From Symbiodinium natans (Eukaryota > Sar > Dinophyceae > Suessiales > Symbiodiniaceae): 64,000 bases of DNA. The notes beneath the pieces are model-generated. The model made no database searches, was not told the DNA's origin, and saw only the letters and a list, made by a program, of their open reading frames with translations. This document shows positions 1 through 11,599 of this stretch, piece after piece. How positions within the stretch are numbered: position 1 is the stretch's first letter; the number at the start of each line of letters is the position of its first letter. The position numbers and the translations under genes are program-made. The stretch lies in assembly GCA_905221605.1 (NCBI GenBank), contig CAJNDS010002579.1:778225-842224 (forward strand). The letters are read 5' to 3'.

Positions 1-847
1 CGCGGGCAATCGTCAAAACAGTTCTAATGTTATAACTGGTGCTAATACTAAATCCTTAACATTGCCATTCGAATTCTCATCCTTTAGATCATTTCGTTCA
101 TTTGTTCGTAAACTCACTTCATTCACTACATTCATTTCCTTATAATGTAGCTTTTCCTCGTTTCATTCGTGCTCCAATTAAAATCGTGCTTTCGTTCTCT
201 TCGTTCACTTCATTACATTCTGGAATTTAATTTGTTTTTGATGACAAGTTTTCGTTATTTCTAGCCTTTAATTCTTTGATGTGAACTTAGTTTTGTTTTT
301 TGATGCGTCACCCGGCCGCACGGCCCATGCCCGATAAAGAGATAGTGGGTCGGGTGCCCAAACCTGAGATCCACCATGCCCCGCCCCAGTTTCGAATCAA
401 ATTTGAGCCCTGCGCTCAAATTCTAGGACGTAAACCGTTCGCTGCTATGCTGACTTGGTTGATCGGGCTTTATGGATGTTGTCTCACGTCATGTCAAATG
501 AGTCTCAATTTCCATCTTGTCCAAGCGTTTCCAAAGTGTTCGAACACACAGCCATGTTGTGCCCTGATCTCATTGTAAACGCTTTTGTTCGCAGCTTTCT
601 GGTCTTTGAAGTTGGTGGTCTACCGAGAAATTCTATCTTCACACACCTATAATACTAAATTTATAATCCAAATTCTGGGTTCATTGACAGGACGTACAGT
701 TCCTTGAAAGCCCAAGAATTACATTAAAAGTAGTGAATTCTCTTCTCACGCTCGTAAACTCACTATTAATATTATAATGTACTCTACACTCTATCCCTTA
801 TAAAATCCCCTTAATAATTCTATGAAAAGAAGAGAGAAAAATATTAA
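1..847. other. AT-rich region without a convincing gene
   Basis: Low-complexity AT-rich DNA with many TTCATTCACT-like words and no telomere heptamers. The short open frames at 300-652 have no recognisable motif. A stretch at 50565-50790 has similar word use when read on the other strand, but I could not align the two convincingly. Confidence 0.5.
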
Positions 848-1486
848 ATGAAAGATTTGGCGGTGGTCCGACACGGCGGGGCAGGCGTCGGCTACGACAC
901 CAACCCCTCCCATTTTCCAGGGGTGTTGCCTGTCTCCTCTTCCTCTGGCTCGTCAGCTGCAGCTCAGGACCTGTCACAGGGTGGAGACTCTGACGTCATC
1001 ATGGTATATTCCTGGAATGCCGGCAACCTGGACAGAAGGTCGAAGATGGATAGGCTGACCCAAACCTTCGTGGGTGCATATCATATAGGACTCTTTCCGG
1101 AGGCCTCGGAGGGCATCATTGCACAGCATTTGCAAGCTTCGGCTTTCGCACATGTGTCGAGTCGAAATTCGTGTTGCTCCATTGCAGCTGGCGGCAGTGC
1201 CAAGAAACGTATTGAATGGATGTCTGTGAACATTCCACGTACGAATGCCGAGACAGAACCATTTACCTCAATCAATTGTATGTTTGGGCGCATTTCTTGG
1301 CAGCTGCTGAGACAGTCAAACGAGGCGCCTGTTGCCAAGCAGCCCAAGTTGCTTGCTAACTTTACAGCTTCCCTCCCGGAAGCAGAACGTGCACGTGCTA
1401 CCCAGATCATGAATCCGGAATCTGGCTACGAGGGCGGACGTCTGGTTTCCCGTGCTGGTCTCACGCAGGTCAACGTTAGGCTTTAG
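848..1486 (+). pseudogene. Gene fragment, possibly the start of an endonuclease/exonuclease/phosphatase-type domain, cut off by telomere-like repeats
   Basis: A 212-codon frame opens with ATG at 848. After a Ser/Ala-rich leader, residues 50-61 (DVIMVYSWNAGN, L) look like the first strand of an EEP nuclease fold as found in non-LTR retrotransposons, which usually begins S-W-N-x-G. The downstream Glu at about residue 85 could match the metal-binding Glu of that fold, but the usual Q-E context is absent, so the assignment is weak. The frame loses gene-like character at its end, where the stop codon lies in a degenerate TTTAGGG tract beginning near 1475. I read it as a truncated 5' fragment joined to telomere-like DNA. 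It could also be an exon of an unrelated gene whose intron starts near 1480. Confidence 0.35.
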
Positions 1487-1566
1487 GGTTTAGGATTTGG
1501 GGTTTAGGCTAAGGGTCTAGGGCTTGAATTTAGGGGTTTGGATTCAGGGTTTAGGGTTTAGGGTTT
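1475..1566 (+). repeat. Degenerate interstitial telomere-like tract (TTTAGGG)
   Basis: Runs of TTTAGGG with variants (GTTTAGGATT, GGGTCTAGGG, GGATTCAGGG). It begins inside the last codons of the fragment at 848-1486. Confidence 0.8.
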
Positions 1567-2713
1567 CTTCACTCCTCACTCAAAGCTCAGTCAGGAGGTG
1601 CTTGGCTTCAAGGGGCCCCATGTTTCACAAGTGGCATCTGCGTTGATTTGTGGCCATCGAACCCCGACACGTGTACGAACTCATTTATGATTTTTGTTGC
1701 TGCCTTCTCGTGACCCCGCTAACTACAAATGAACCTACATTGCCGAGATTCTTGTCTCATGCAAGGCAGGCCCAGGCTCTTGGGACATCCTATGCTTCTC
1801 AGTTGGTTTTCGGGAAGATTGAACTCACGCAGGGGCACACGGCGCACGCGCCCCCAGCGGTTGCCACTTGAACTGCAGCCAGCATCCGCCGCACCGCCAG
1901 CGGTTGCCAGTTAAAATTCAACCAGCATCCGCAGGAGCGAGTTTCATCAGAAAAAAGCCACTTGCCCTCGGTGCATGATGCACCAAGACTTGTCCTCTTC
2001 CAAGGTGCCAGCATGTGCATTTCTGCGCAGGGAGCGGCGTAGGGAGTGGCACTAGAAGACCCAAAGACCAGGTAGGGTCGAATTTCTTCAGCTGCGCAGT
2101 AAGGGTGCCAAAAGAAGAAGGTGACAATGCTCGAAGGCAGGATTCAGACATTAGCTTCAAAGGAGGCCACAGCAACACCGCCCCGGGCTTAGGGCTTTGC
2201 AAGCGCCGCGATGATCAATAAGTTTGATGCAGGAAGCGCCATCAAAAAGCAATGGACGACACGGGGATGCACCACCTCAGGAAGTTTCAGCCCAACACGC
2301 ACGCACACATTGGGTTTGCGCAGCATAACTTGCCGCAGATTTGGGAGCACAACTTGCTAGCAGTTCAGGCTCAGTAGGAACCTGCGAAAAGCGTGCGAAG
2401 TCGCGCGCCGTTTTCCATCTGCCTTAATAGCTGGCCAGCGTCTTCGCGAAAGGATGCGTGCATTCCCGTTTTCCTCAAACGAACTCAACGATTTGCTTCT
2501 GGCGATTGGGTGCTGGAGTTCTGCTGCTTGGGGTCTGGATAATCTGGCATTGAAACCAATGTTCGATCTCGCGCGTGCTCAGCTTTGAGCGCTCGAACTT
2601 GCATTACTAGGTGAAAGATGAAAGCTGAATGACGGTATGACCTGTTCAAGTAGACTTAAGGTTTGGTGGTTGTATACAAGCTCGACGCTTGAAGGTGCAG
2701 GGTGTTTTGAGTT
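1567..2713. other. Non-telomeric spacer, no supported gene
   Basis: Mixed-composition DNA with overlapping short frames on both strands and no domain-like motif. A short duplicated phrase (GCGCCCCCAGCGGTTGCC / CGCACCGCCAGCGGTTGCC) lies at 1850-1911. Nothing else is supported. Confidence 0.5.
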
Positions 2714-2775
2714 AGTTCATCTTGTCTTAGCTTTTTCCCTGTCTAGTTCATCTTGTCTTAGCTTTTTCCCTGCCT
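2714..2775 (+). repeat. 31-bp tandem duplication
   Basis: The phrase beginning TAGTTCATCTTGTCTTAGCT is present twice head to tail with almost no divergence, which suggests a recent duplication. Confidence 0.85.
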
Positions 2776-3220
2776 GAACCTTAGGCCCTGCAAGGTAAAG
2801 ACCTATAAAATAAGCCAAACATTTTTCAGACCTATGCGCGGACGGGCTGGGGCCCGTGAAAAGTCGTGTTGGGCGCTTCTGCACAGCTTTTTGGATCCAG
2901 TACAGTTTGCCGCTGCCTGCGCAACCTCTCCGCTCAAGCGCCTCAGACATGGCTTCGGAAGCGATGAGGCTGACAGGGCTGCGGGCAGTGAGAAGGCCTC
3001 CTAGGACAAGTTCGGGTGGATGGTTTAGGGAGAAGGTTTTGGGGTTTACGTGGTTTGGGTAGGTGCGGTGTTGCATGTTCTGTGTTCGTGTGCTCCCAAT
3101 CAGCGTGTAAGGAATTGTGCCGTTTTTGGCTTCCAGCTTAGCTGACCCGTCGAGTCTCCACCCACGAAACAGGATCGCTGAGCGCTGCGCTCTTTGTGTA
3201 TTCAAGACTCGGAGTTTTTC

Positions 3221-3575
3221 TTGTTCCACATCCTTGCGCAGTACGTTGCCAAACAAGCGACAACGCTGTAAGTACGAGTGTTTAGGGCATAAAACGCTGT
3301 AAATAGCGGTGGTTTGGGCATGGTCGTGAAAAGCATGGACGCTAGTGACAGATTGTCCTGTTCCACATCCTTGCGCAGTATGTTGTACAAAGAGGCGAAA
3401 ACGCTGTAAATACCAGTGTTTTGGGCATAAAAACGCAGTAAATACCAGTGTTTTGGATATGGTCGCGAAAGGCATGGACGCTTGTCATAGATTTTCTTGT
3501 TCCACATCCTTGTGCAGTATGTTGTACAACAAGTCGAAAACGCTGTAAATGCCAGTCGTTTGTGCATGGACGCAA
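3221..3575 (+). repeat. ~138-bp tandem satellite, about 2.6 copies
   Basis: Units start with TTGTTCCACATCCTTGCGCA near 3221, 3357 and 3497. Each contains the sub-motif AACGCTGTAAATACCAGTGT once or twice, followed by GGCATGGTCGTGAAA-like sequence. The third unit is incomplete and runs into a poly-C tract. The long minus-strand frames here are by-products of the repeat. Confidence 0.85.
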
Positions 3576-3592
3576 TCTGCATGACGTTCTTA

Positions 3593-3593
<1 letters not shown>

Positions 3594-3639
<46 letters not shown>

Positions 3640-3648
3640 CCCCCCCAC
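3594..3648 (+). repeat. Poly-C tract
   Basis: About 43 consecutive C, then a C-rich tail. It follows the satellite directly and precedes the triplet microsatellite. Confidence 0.95.
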
Positions 3649-3717
3649 CCACAATCCCAAAACGAGGCGAAACACGAAATCGAGCAAAAACACCCAGGGC
3701 CTCCTACCAATGCGCGG

Positions 3718-3759
3718 GGTACTACTCGTAGTAGTACTACTACTCCTACTACGACTACG

Positions 3760-3822
<63 letters not shown>

Positions 3823-3861
3823 ACTACTACTACGACTACGACTACGACTACTACTACTACG

Positions 3862-3915
<54 letters not shown>

Positions 3916-4092
3916 ACTACTACTACTACTACTATTACTACTACTAATACTGCTACTACTGCTACTACTGCTACTACTGCTACTACTTCTACTACTGCTA
4001 CTTTTGCTACTACTGCTACTACTGCTGCTACTGCTAAATCTGCTACTACTGCTACTACTGCTACTACTGCTACTACTGCTACTACTGCTACG
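3718..4092 (+). repeat. Triplet microsatellite (TAC)n with ACG and TGC variants
   Basis: About 375 bp of ACT/ACG/GCT triplets. It is open in several frames and yields meaningless poly-Thr or poly-Leu frames, so I do not call a gene. Confidence 0.95.
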
Positions 4093-4155
4093 ACTCCTCT
4101 GGGCCCACGGGCCCCCTTTTGCAGCCTGCAGCCACTCGAAGGGGGGAGGACCCCA

Positions 4156-4340
4156 GAGGCGGCACTAAGGCAGCTTTTCCTTGCTGCCGAAGAGCACCTC
4201 CCTCCTTTCTGCTTGCTGCCCCGTGGGGCGACAGTGCCAACCTCCCGTAAAGTGAGTGTGCACCCGGACGCCGGTGCGCGTAGCTGGTGACATTCCCTTC
4301 GGGCCCTCTCCCTCCGCCCTTGTGTGTGCTTATGTGTGCT

Positions 4341-4345
<5 letters not shown>
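4156..4345 (+). repeat. Direct repeat, copy 1, with a GT microsatellite tail
   Basis: This ~190-bp segment starts GAGGCGGCACTAAGGCAGC and ends at a GT-rich microsatellite. It recurs at 6345-6531, diverged by small substitutions and again followed by a GT-rich microsatellite. In one frame both copies share the peptide pattern SRKxSVHxDAGxRSW, but copy 1 has a stop straight after it. The shared 3' simple-repeat tail suggests the 3' end of a retroposed element. Confidence 0.75.
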
Positions 4346-4386
<41 letters not shown>

Positions 4387-4395
4387 TGTGTCTGA
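4330..4395 (+). repeat. (GT)n microsatellite
   Basis: Mostly uninterrupted GT dinucleotides, forming the tail of the direct repeat that begins at 4156. Confidence 0.95.
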
Positions 4396-4475
4396 GTGTG
4401 TTGGTTTGGTTTTTGTGCTGGTGTGCCCCTCCTTCTTTCCTTCGGTCACACCTCACGTCTTCGCTCTCTCGCCTC

Positions 4476-5735
4476 GGATTGAGCATCTCCTGCTGCGCCT
4501 GTCCGTAATTGCGTCACTGGCCAGCCTCAACCCCCTCTTCTTCCATTTGTCCCTGGCCGCTGTCTCGTGTCACTCCCTTTTTTTTTTTGGTGTTGTTTCT
4601 TTTCCTTCCTTGTTGGGGGGGTGGGGGTGGGCTTTCTTCTCCCCATCATGCAATAAAAGTGCTGCCGCGCACCTCATACTTCAGTCCCTCCTCCGGGCCT
4701 TGGCCCCCGCCTTGGACTGAGCCTTTTCGCTGCGCTAGGCAAAGCTTGCTTTGCTGGCCAGCCTCAGTCCCCCGTCTTTTGTGCCGTCCAGTCTCTGGAG
4801 TTACATCTTTTGCTACTCCATTTCGCCCTCTTGGGTCTCCTCCCCCTTTTTTTTTGTTTGGTTTGTTATCTTTTCCGCTTTCTCACTGCCTGGTTTCAGT
4901 GGCGCTATTGGTCGCCTCTGCCTCTCTAGGCCCTGTCGCTGCGCCGCCTAGCTGGCCAGCCTCAGCTCCATACATCTACTCGTGCCGTCTCCACTTGAAA
5001 ACCCAAGCGAAGTGCCTTGCTCACCTCGAGCTCCCCTTCCCTCCGCTTCTTCCTCAGTCCGCTCCCCCCATCCCCCTCCCCTCCCCCCCTCACCCCTCCT
5101 CACAGTCACTCGCATGGCTCCCAATTCCCGTCAGCACGACGGCGAGTCTTCGCTTCAATTACTTGCTGTCATGGAGAGCAATATGCAGCACTTTTGCATG
5201 TTCTCAGACACGTCTTTTCCTCTATGTAAAGCATCCGGTCTAGCGCACTGCTGCACCTTTGCATCTCGTGGGATGACTCGGTGTGACAGGTTCTGCTCAG
5301 AAATCGAGCGCCAGCTGCTTCTCTGTGCTTCAGGCTCCTCAGCTTAACAATTGCAAGCGCAGCACGACATCAGGTTCGGCAGGCCGCCTGCGCGCGCGCG
5401 CTGCTGCGTCGGGATGCTTGAAGGCACTCTTTCTTCCTCTTGTTGCTGCGGGCGTGCAACGAGCTGTCCGCAGAGGATGCCGATGTTGCGCTTGAGCTCC
5501 TGCGAACATGCGCCCCTGCCTTTGGGCTCAGTCTTTTCGCTGCGCTTTGCTGGCCAGCCTCACAGTCTCCCTTAGCCCAGTTTCTGGTTCTGCTTGTCCA
5601 GGCTTTTTCGCCGCCTTGGCTGGCTCAAGTGAGTGCTGCAGTTCACCTCGGACTCTCTGGGCATTCGCCCCTGCCTTTCGACTGAGCCTTTTCGCTGCGC
5701 CTGGTAAAGCTCGCTTTGCTGGCCAGCCTCAGTCC
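4476..5735 (+). repeat. Degenerate dispersed repeat built around CTTTGCTGGCCAGCCTCA
   Basis: At least five copies of a ~55-bp phrase, ending CTTTGCTGGCCAGCCTCA in the best copies and often containing TTTTCGCTGCGC, lie near 4476-4525, 4713-4772, 4925-4962, 5521-5565 and 5675-5735. They sit among C/T-rich sequence that keeps the + strand open in several frames. Different copies are open in different frames, so I regard this as a decayed tandem array rather than a coding gene. Confidence 0.6.
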
Positions 5736-6344
5736 TCCCCCCTCCCCTTCTGTTCTCTGCCCCCCCTCTCCTGCTGCCCTCTTCTGGCGCAGACTAGCCT
5801 CCTCGGCTCCAAACCCCCTATCTAGGCCACTTCTGCGTTTTTTGTAGTGAGGCTTGCCCGCTCTATGCCTTTACCGAGGTTAGTGTGCCAGCGGAGGTCT
5901 TTTGTGTGGCTCTCTGCGGACCAAGGTTGTGTCAAGACCACCCTCTCGCGCATTGCCTTCGAACATCAGGGTTCCCTGCACCTGTGCCCCGATATTTCCT
6001 GCGCCTTTTGCTGCTGCTGGTGCAAGGCAATGAGGCTCAAGCAGCTGCGTCACGTTGGCCAGTGCTCCCAGCCTGGCGTTCGCTCGTTCCCCTTCGGGGC
6101 TGGGGCAATCTCTCCACCAACGTGCTGGAAGCAGCGCAGTCGCCAACAAGCCCTCACGCATGCCGCAGGCCAACGCTTCTCGGCGCCTCTCATCGCCTTA
6201 TGGTTGCTGAGCAAACTTCGCCAGGAAAGCCTGCAATCCTGGGCGACCCGTCCAGCGCAGGGCTTCCTTCCTCGTAGGGCGGTGGAATCGACCAGCCCTC
6301 CCTTGACCCGCGCTGAACTCCCGCTGCATCTTCGGCAGTCACGG
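5736..6344. other. GC-rich spacer, frames open by composition only
   Basis: GC-rich DNA between the degenerate repeat array and the second direct-repeat copy. Frames are open on both strands with no recognisable motif, and I call no gene. Confidence 0.45.
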
Positions 6345-6531
6345 GAGGCGGCGCTAGGCAGCTTCTCCCTGCTGCCGATGAGCACCTCCTCCTGCTTGCT
6401 GCATCGTGGGGTGCCAGTGCCCTGCTCCCGGAAGGCGAGTGTGCACCTGGACGCCGGCGTGCGTAGCTGGTGGCACTCCTTTCGGGTCCCTATCCCCCAC
6501 CCCTCCTCGCTGTGCATGTGCTTGTGTGTGT
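6345..6531 (+). repeat. Direct repeat, copy 2, with a GT-rich tail
   Basis: Second copy of the segment at 4156-4345. It starts GAGGCGGCGCTAGGCAGC and also ends at a GT-rich microsatellite, here the TGCTTGTG array. Confidence 0.75.
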
Positions 6532-6909
6532 GTGCTTGTGTGCTTGTGTGCTTGTGTGCTTGTGTGCTTGTGTGCTTGTGTGCTTGTGTGCTTGTGTGCT
6601 GGTGTGCTGGTGTGCTTGTGTGCTTGTGTGCTTGTGTGCTGGTGTGCTTGTGTGCTTGTGTGCTTGTGTGCTTGTGTGCTTGTGTGCTTGTGTGCTTGTG
6701 TGCTTGTGTGCTTGTGTGCTTGTGTGCTTGTGTGCTTGTGTGCTTGTGTGCTTGTGTGCTTGTGTGCTTGTGTGCTTGTGTGCTTGTGTGCGTGTGTGCT
6801 TGTGTGCTTGTGTGCTTGTGTGCTTGTGTGCGTGTGTGCTTGTGTGCGTGTGTGCTTGTGTGCTTGTGTGCTTGTGTGCTTGTGTGCTTGTGTGCTTGTG
6901 TGCTTGTGT
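6515..6909 (+). repeat. 8-bp microsatellite (TGCTTGTG)n ending at an assembly gap
   Basis: About 45 units of TGCTTGTG with occasional TGCTGGTG and TGCGTGTG variants. It is open in all three + frames and gives spurious CVLVCLCA-type frames. The true length is unknown because the array runs into the gap. Confidence 0.98.
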
Positions 6910-7009
6910 NNNNNNNNNNNNNNNNNNNNNNNNNNNNNNNNNNNNNNNNNNNNNNNNNNNNNNNNNNNNNNNNNNNNNNNNNNNNNNNNNNNNNNNNNNN
7001 NNNNNNNNN
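6910..7009. other. Assembly gap, exactly 100 N
   Basis: A run of exactly 100 N, the usual placeholder for a scaffold join of unknown size. The left side is the 8-bp microsatellite and the right side opens with poly-G, so both edges are simple sequence. Confidence 0.99.
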
Positions 7010-7104
7010 GGGGGGGGGGGGGCGGGGGTCGAATCCGCCCCCCCTCCACCCCCCTCCCTCCTCCCTACAGCGACGGTCCCGACCTGACCTCCAGAACTCT
7101 TTAA

Positions 7105-7223
7105 ACTAGGATGCCCAATGGTGCCCACATTCCCTGTTTTGAGGGGTTTAGGTTCCCTTAAATAAATGCATCTACGCAAAAAAGGCACCCTTTTTCATCC
7201 TAAAGGTTACTGGGCAACCTAGT
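7105..7223. mobile_element. MITE-like element, family C1
   Basis: A 119-bp element with imperfect terminal inverted repeats: left ACTAGGATGCCCAATGG, right TTACTGGGCAACCTAGT. The interior has GTTTAGGTTCCCTTA and an AAGGCACCC block. Related copies are at 11600-11725 and 33570-33687, and decayed ones near 30626, 39575 and 58800. Confidence 0.7.
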
Positions 7224-7320
7224 CAATGGGAAGTCGTTCCTACAAGGAACCAGACAGCTGCCTGCCTCGTGTACCTTTCGCGCCGCGGGCAGCAACTGAC
7301 TATTCAGACCCTCCCACCCC

Positions 7321-7392
7321 TTACAAGGGTACTATTACAAGGGTACTATTACAAGGGTACTATTACAAGGGTACTATTACAAGGGTACTATA
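7321..7392 (+). repeat. 14-bp tandem repeat, five copies
   Basis: Five near-perfect head-to-tail copies of TTACAAGGGTACTA. Confidence 0.95.
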
Positions 7393-8920
7393 GGGATTTG
7401 TTTAGCCGTTTTTGTTCCATGCATCGACATAGCGAGCAGGACGTAAAAAAAAAAAAATGTGTGGGCTGATCGGAACCCCCAGTGCGGAGATGTGAATATG
7501 GAGGTAAAAGGATTTAGGGTTTAGGGGTTTACAGGGTTTAGGGTTGTTCTCTGTAAGGAGTCTTCAAAGGCTCCATAAACCCGTAGCCCTAAACTATAAC
7601 CCCCCCCCCCCCCCGCCCGTGTTCAGCGTTGGAGTCTAGAGGACTGTAGAGCTCCACTCAGTTGTTTGTTTAGCCATGTTAGGCACCCCTTTTCGACAGG
7701 TCGAGCTGGAGATGTCCCAAGACCTTCATAGGGCCCAGCTAAGCAATGTTTGAAGCCTTGCTTCACCCAAAGGAGGGGTGATTGTGTTTGGGGTTTAGGG
7801 TTCCATAGACCCATAGGCCCCTTGCCCCAAACAGCCTTAGGCGCTCCTTGGGCGCATACGCCCCGGAATCGGCTGCAGAGGCGGCGCGCGCAGATCAGAT
7901 TACACAGAATGCCCCTTGAGCGTGCACTTCTTCTATCATTAGTAGTATATCATCACAATCATGGTTGTTATGTTTTAAGGGGGAGAGGCGAGGGTTCTGA
8001 CAATTAGGTGCACTCTTTTGGGGTATTTCTGCTACATTTTTGAGGCTTAGAATGGCGGACACAGCGTCTTTTCAAATTCCCATGTTTACTTGCAAGCTCC
8101 TTATGTCGAAGGAAGGTTTCGGGGTCTGTGCGCTGTAGCAATACTTACCTGTCTCACCCGGCCCAGTCAGAACTACTCGGGGCTTGGAGAGACTCGGGGA
8201 GCACATGGCTTGGGCCTCGAGTTTCTGGGATGTGCGACGGAAGTTATTTGCACCGATTTTGGGCCTTTGCTGCTGTCTTTGGGGGGGTCGAATCTGCTTG
8301 GGTCTTCGGCTTTTGCCATTTGGAGAATGTATTTATGTATCCGCTCCGCACACCCCACGACACGAACAAACAACTCAAAGGACCGCAGCGTGTCCCCAAA
8401 ACTCTTCATTACTGGAAGCTGGATGTACCTTAGGGACCGAAATGAACCCTAAAAGGGTTCAAGGCTCATACACCTTAATCGGAATTACAGTAGCATAGGG
8501 TACACGACCTCATCTTTTGGGGGGTCCAGTGCCCTGGGTAGAGTAGTTAAATACCCAAAAAGTGTCAATCATAATCCCTATATTGCCCGTGTGAGGAAGA
8601 TCTTTTTTGGGCGTTCTGAAGCGAACAGTAGTTTGGGGCCAGCCGTGGCGTGTTCACGGTCAAGCCTTGGTCTGCAAGACTCGGTTTTAGGGGTTCAGGA
8701 GGGATATGACGGTTCCCCTCCCAAAACCCCGAAGCCTTCGAACCCTCAACACCATATTCCCAAACCCTAAACCCTATAAACCCTAAGCAGAGGGTCCTCT
8801 TTCGATACCAAGGCTGTCGACTACATTGCGGAAGGACGTGCGTCCTTCCACCCGCTGGACCAGAAGGACGCCCCAGTACCGACTGTTAGTGTCACAGGGT
8901 GTAACCAAGCCTTCCGTACT

Positions 8921-9020
8921 TTGGGATGTTCCCCCTTCTGCTAACAGTCCTTAACTGGGATTCTATAGGGGGTACGATACTCCCTGTTAAGGACTGTTAG
9001 CATAAGGGGGAGCATCCCGG
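8921..9020. mobile_element. MITE, family D, with a perfect 8-bp target-site duplication
   Basis: A 100-bp element flanked by TCCGTACT at 8913-8920 and 9021-9028. The TIRs are about 34 bp: the left one starts TTGGGATGTTCCCCCTTCT, and the right one is its reverse complement with about four differences. 8-bp duplications are typical of hAT-like elements, among others. Other copies lie at 32985-33078 (chimeric), 41796-41933, 44949-45098, 54142-54347 and 55242-55344. Confidence 0.85.
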
Positions 9021-10307
9021 TCCGTACTGATTTTGCGCTCTGGCAAAGTTGCGCCGCTGGGTTGGCACTGTGTGAGGCGGCGACACGCGACCCCACACAC
9101 CACTTCCTGACTTCCAAACCTTAGGGATTGGGTAGGAAACTTTTTAACCTTTTTGGTTATCTAGAATCCTACTAGATATACAAGGTTAGCAAATTGTGGG
9201 CAAGGGTATTCAGCCCCCAAGAAACTTGAAGCCATCGCTTCCGGTAAGGCTTGGTTTGCAGAGTGACTTTGAGGTGTCAGCATTGCAGGCAGCAAACAAG
9301 AATGTTTTTTAAAGCTCTTGTATATCATATGGCATCAGTACATCATTATGTTCTTATACCAAGATTCTATCGTTCGATGATCATGTGCTCATATAGCCCC
9401 CCCCCCCCCCCCCCCCCCCGCCTACGCGGAGCCCCGAGCTCAGAGTCTCGAACATGCAAGTGGCACGAGGCTTCCTACTCGACGCAGAAGGACGAGGGTG
9501 TGGCTCGTCCAATCTTGGAAGGTCTTGCCGCATGGAAGTACCCAGTCCCCCAGTTGGTGGTTTGTACAGGATCAAATACTGTTCCCTTAGTCAGATGCAC
9601 CCCGAGAGGAAATGCACAAACAAAAACAAAAAATGCACCGACCATATGTCTGTTCTGAGTATTCTTTGTACTCGCTTCGTGTTCGGCTTCTTCCAACGAG
9701 AAGTGAGCCCTTAGTCCTACAAACCCTAAACAGACCATATGTGCAACGTACAGCCAAGCCGCAAACCCTGCTGCTTCTCCACGGTCCAAAACCCCTACTC
9801 AGACCCCGAACAGGGTTTAGGGTTTAGTTTTTAGGGTTAAGGGTGTGGGGTTTAGGGATTAGGGTTCAGGGTTCCTCCCCAACTGTAGTTCCTTTTGGGG
9901 TTTGGAGTTTTTGGGGTAGGAGTATGCTAAGAAAACGTAGGTGCCCCAACAACTCCAAAATGTACTCGTATCTTCAAGGCCTCCGCACTCTGCAGGTTAC
10001 CAGCCCCGAGGAACCCAGGAATTACTTACTGATTGTGTATACCTACATCTAATGTACACGTACACATACACATATAGACTTAGACATATTATATATACAT
10101 ACACATATATACGTATGTATATATATATACATATACATATATATATATATGTATATATCTATATATATATATACACTATATATAAGGTCCCCCAACATGT
10201 GTAACCCTAAATCACGGTGAAAAAGTGCGCCCTGCGAGCTCAGGACAAGAAGTCCAAGGAGTGGAGCGAAGGACGCATGATGGCCCCTCCGCTTTAGTTG
10301 TTCTTGA

Positions 10308-10372
10308 GGTTTAGGGTTTAGGGTTTAGGGTTTAGGGTTTACCCTCAAACCCTAAAACCCTAAACCTGCTCA
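10308..10372. repeat. Telomere-like array with an internal inversion
   Basis: About five TTTAGGG units are followed directly by CCCTAAA units, with the change of orientation near 10342. Confidence 0.85.
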
Positions 10373-11599
10373 CAACAGCCTCTAAGAGGATCTGGCTGCA
10401 TCCTCTTTAGGTTTACGGCTTAGGGCTTAGGGTTCTAGGATGCACAAAGGGTTTAGGGTTTAGGGCTTAACGCGCAAGACCGCCACGCAGGTATGGCTTC
10501 AGCATTTCGAGAAAGTCGCGAAGCGAGTTGGGCCAGAGAAGCCCATTGCAGGCCAATGGGCGGATTGTGGGATATTTAGGGGTTGGTTTAGGGTTTACAG
10601 GGTTTTAATTGGGTTTTTGGGGTTTCCAGGGGATATAGGGTTTAGGGTACATTAAGGGATTATAGGGTTTATAGGGTGTATAGGGTTTACAGGGTTTATA
10701 GACTTTGCGGGTCTACGGTTCCTTTAGGGTTTGTAGGGTTTATAAGGGTCAGGGGTTAGGGTACCGTGTTTTGCTGAGCCTTTCCGGGCAGGACATGGTA
10801 GCCGGGATGCAACAACGGTACCTTCAACTTAGTACCCTGTAAGCCCCACACCTCAAACCCTAAACCCTGATTGGCCTGACTGGACGTTTCCCGGAACTGC
10901 TCTTTCTTGGCCCTTCAGAGCTCCTGGGGTTTGATTTGGACCGACTAAGATCACATGGATCTATGTGCAAGCCCAAAAACTCGTAGATCTTGCAGGGCGC
11001 AAAAACCCCAAGCATGACGTCACTTAACCCAGAGGGCCCAATACCCCTCAAGTAGGGACTATACCCTTAATTTGTGGGAGCCTGAATATATTCGAAGGTA
11101 GATTCCTTATTTAAGGTGTATTGGGCTCTTTGGGAAGTGCAATGCGAGGTTGAGGGCTTCGGGCTCAGGGTTCACAAGCTTAAGGTTTCAGAATGGATTG
11201 GGTTTGGTTCTAGAGCTTCCTAAACCCTAAACCCTAAACCCTAAACCCGGAACCCTGAACCCTGAACCCTGAACCCTGAACCCTGAGCGACGAGGAGGCG
11301 CCGGCATTACCTACGCCGATTTTATGCTGTCCCTGCGCCTGCATGACAGATGTCCGTAGAACTCGTGAAGAGTCCAAGAGCATGAAGTCGAGAAAGCAAG
11401 GGTTGCGCTCTGGTGCTTTGAGTAAATCGGAGGCTGCGGTAACTTAGATCCGGCTTGTTCATCATAGCAACAGCCCCCGAGCCTGCCGGCTGCAGACTTG
11501 GGTGTCTCAGTTTGGGCATTGGCGTTCTGTGACTCAGAACTTCCGGCCCAGAGAAGCAACTTTGATGGTGGAACCGCTGCGCCAAGCCCTAAAGCCCTC

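Noticed and set aside
3448-4290. Long + strand frames of poly-Pro, poly-Thr or poly-Leu
   Set aside because: They translate the poly-C tract and the triplet microsatellite; the frame is open by composition only.
5847-7188. Frames of several hundred codons on both strands around the assembly gap
   Set aside because: They read through the 8-bp microsatellite, whose length is not a multiple of three per unit and is open in every frame, and through 100 N.
7321-7392. CRISPR-like regular repeat
   Set aside because: Direct 14-bp units with no spacers in a eukaryotic context; a simple tandem repeat.
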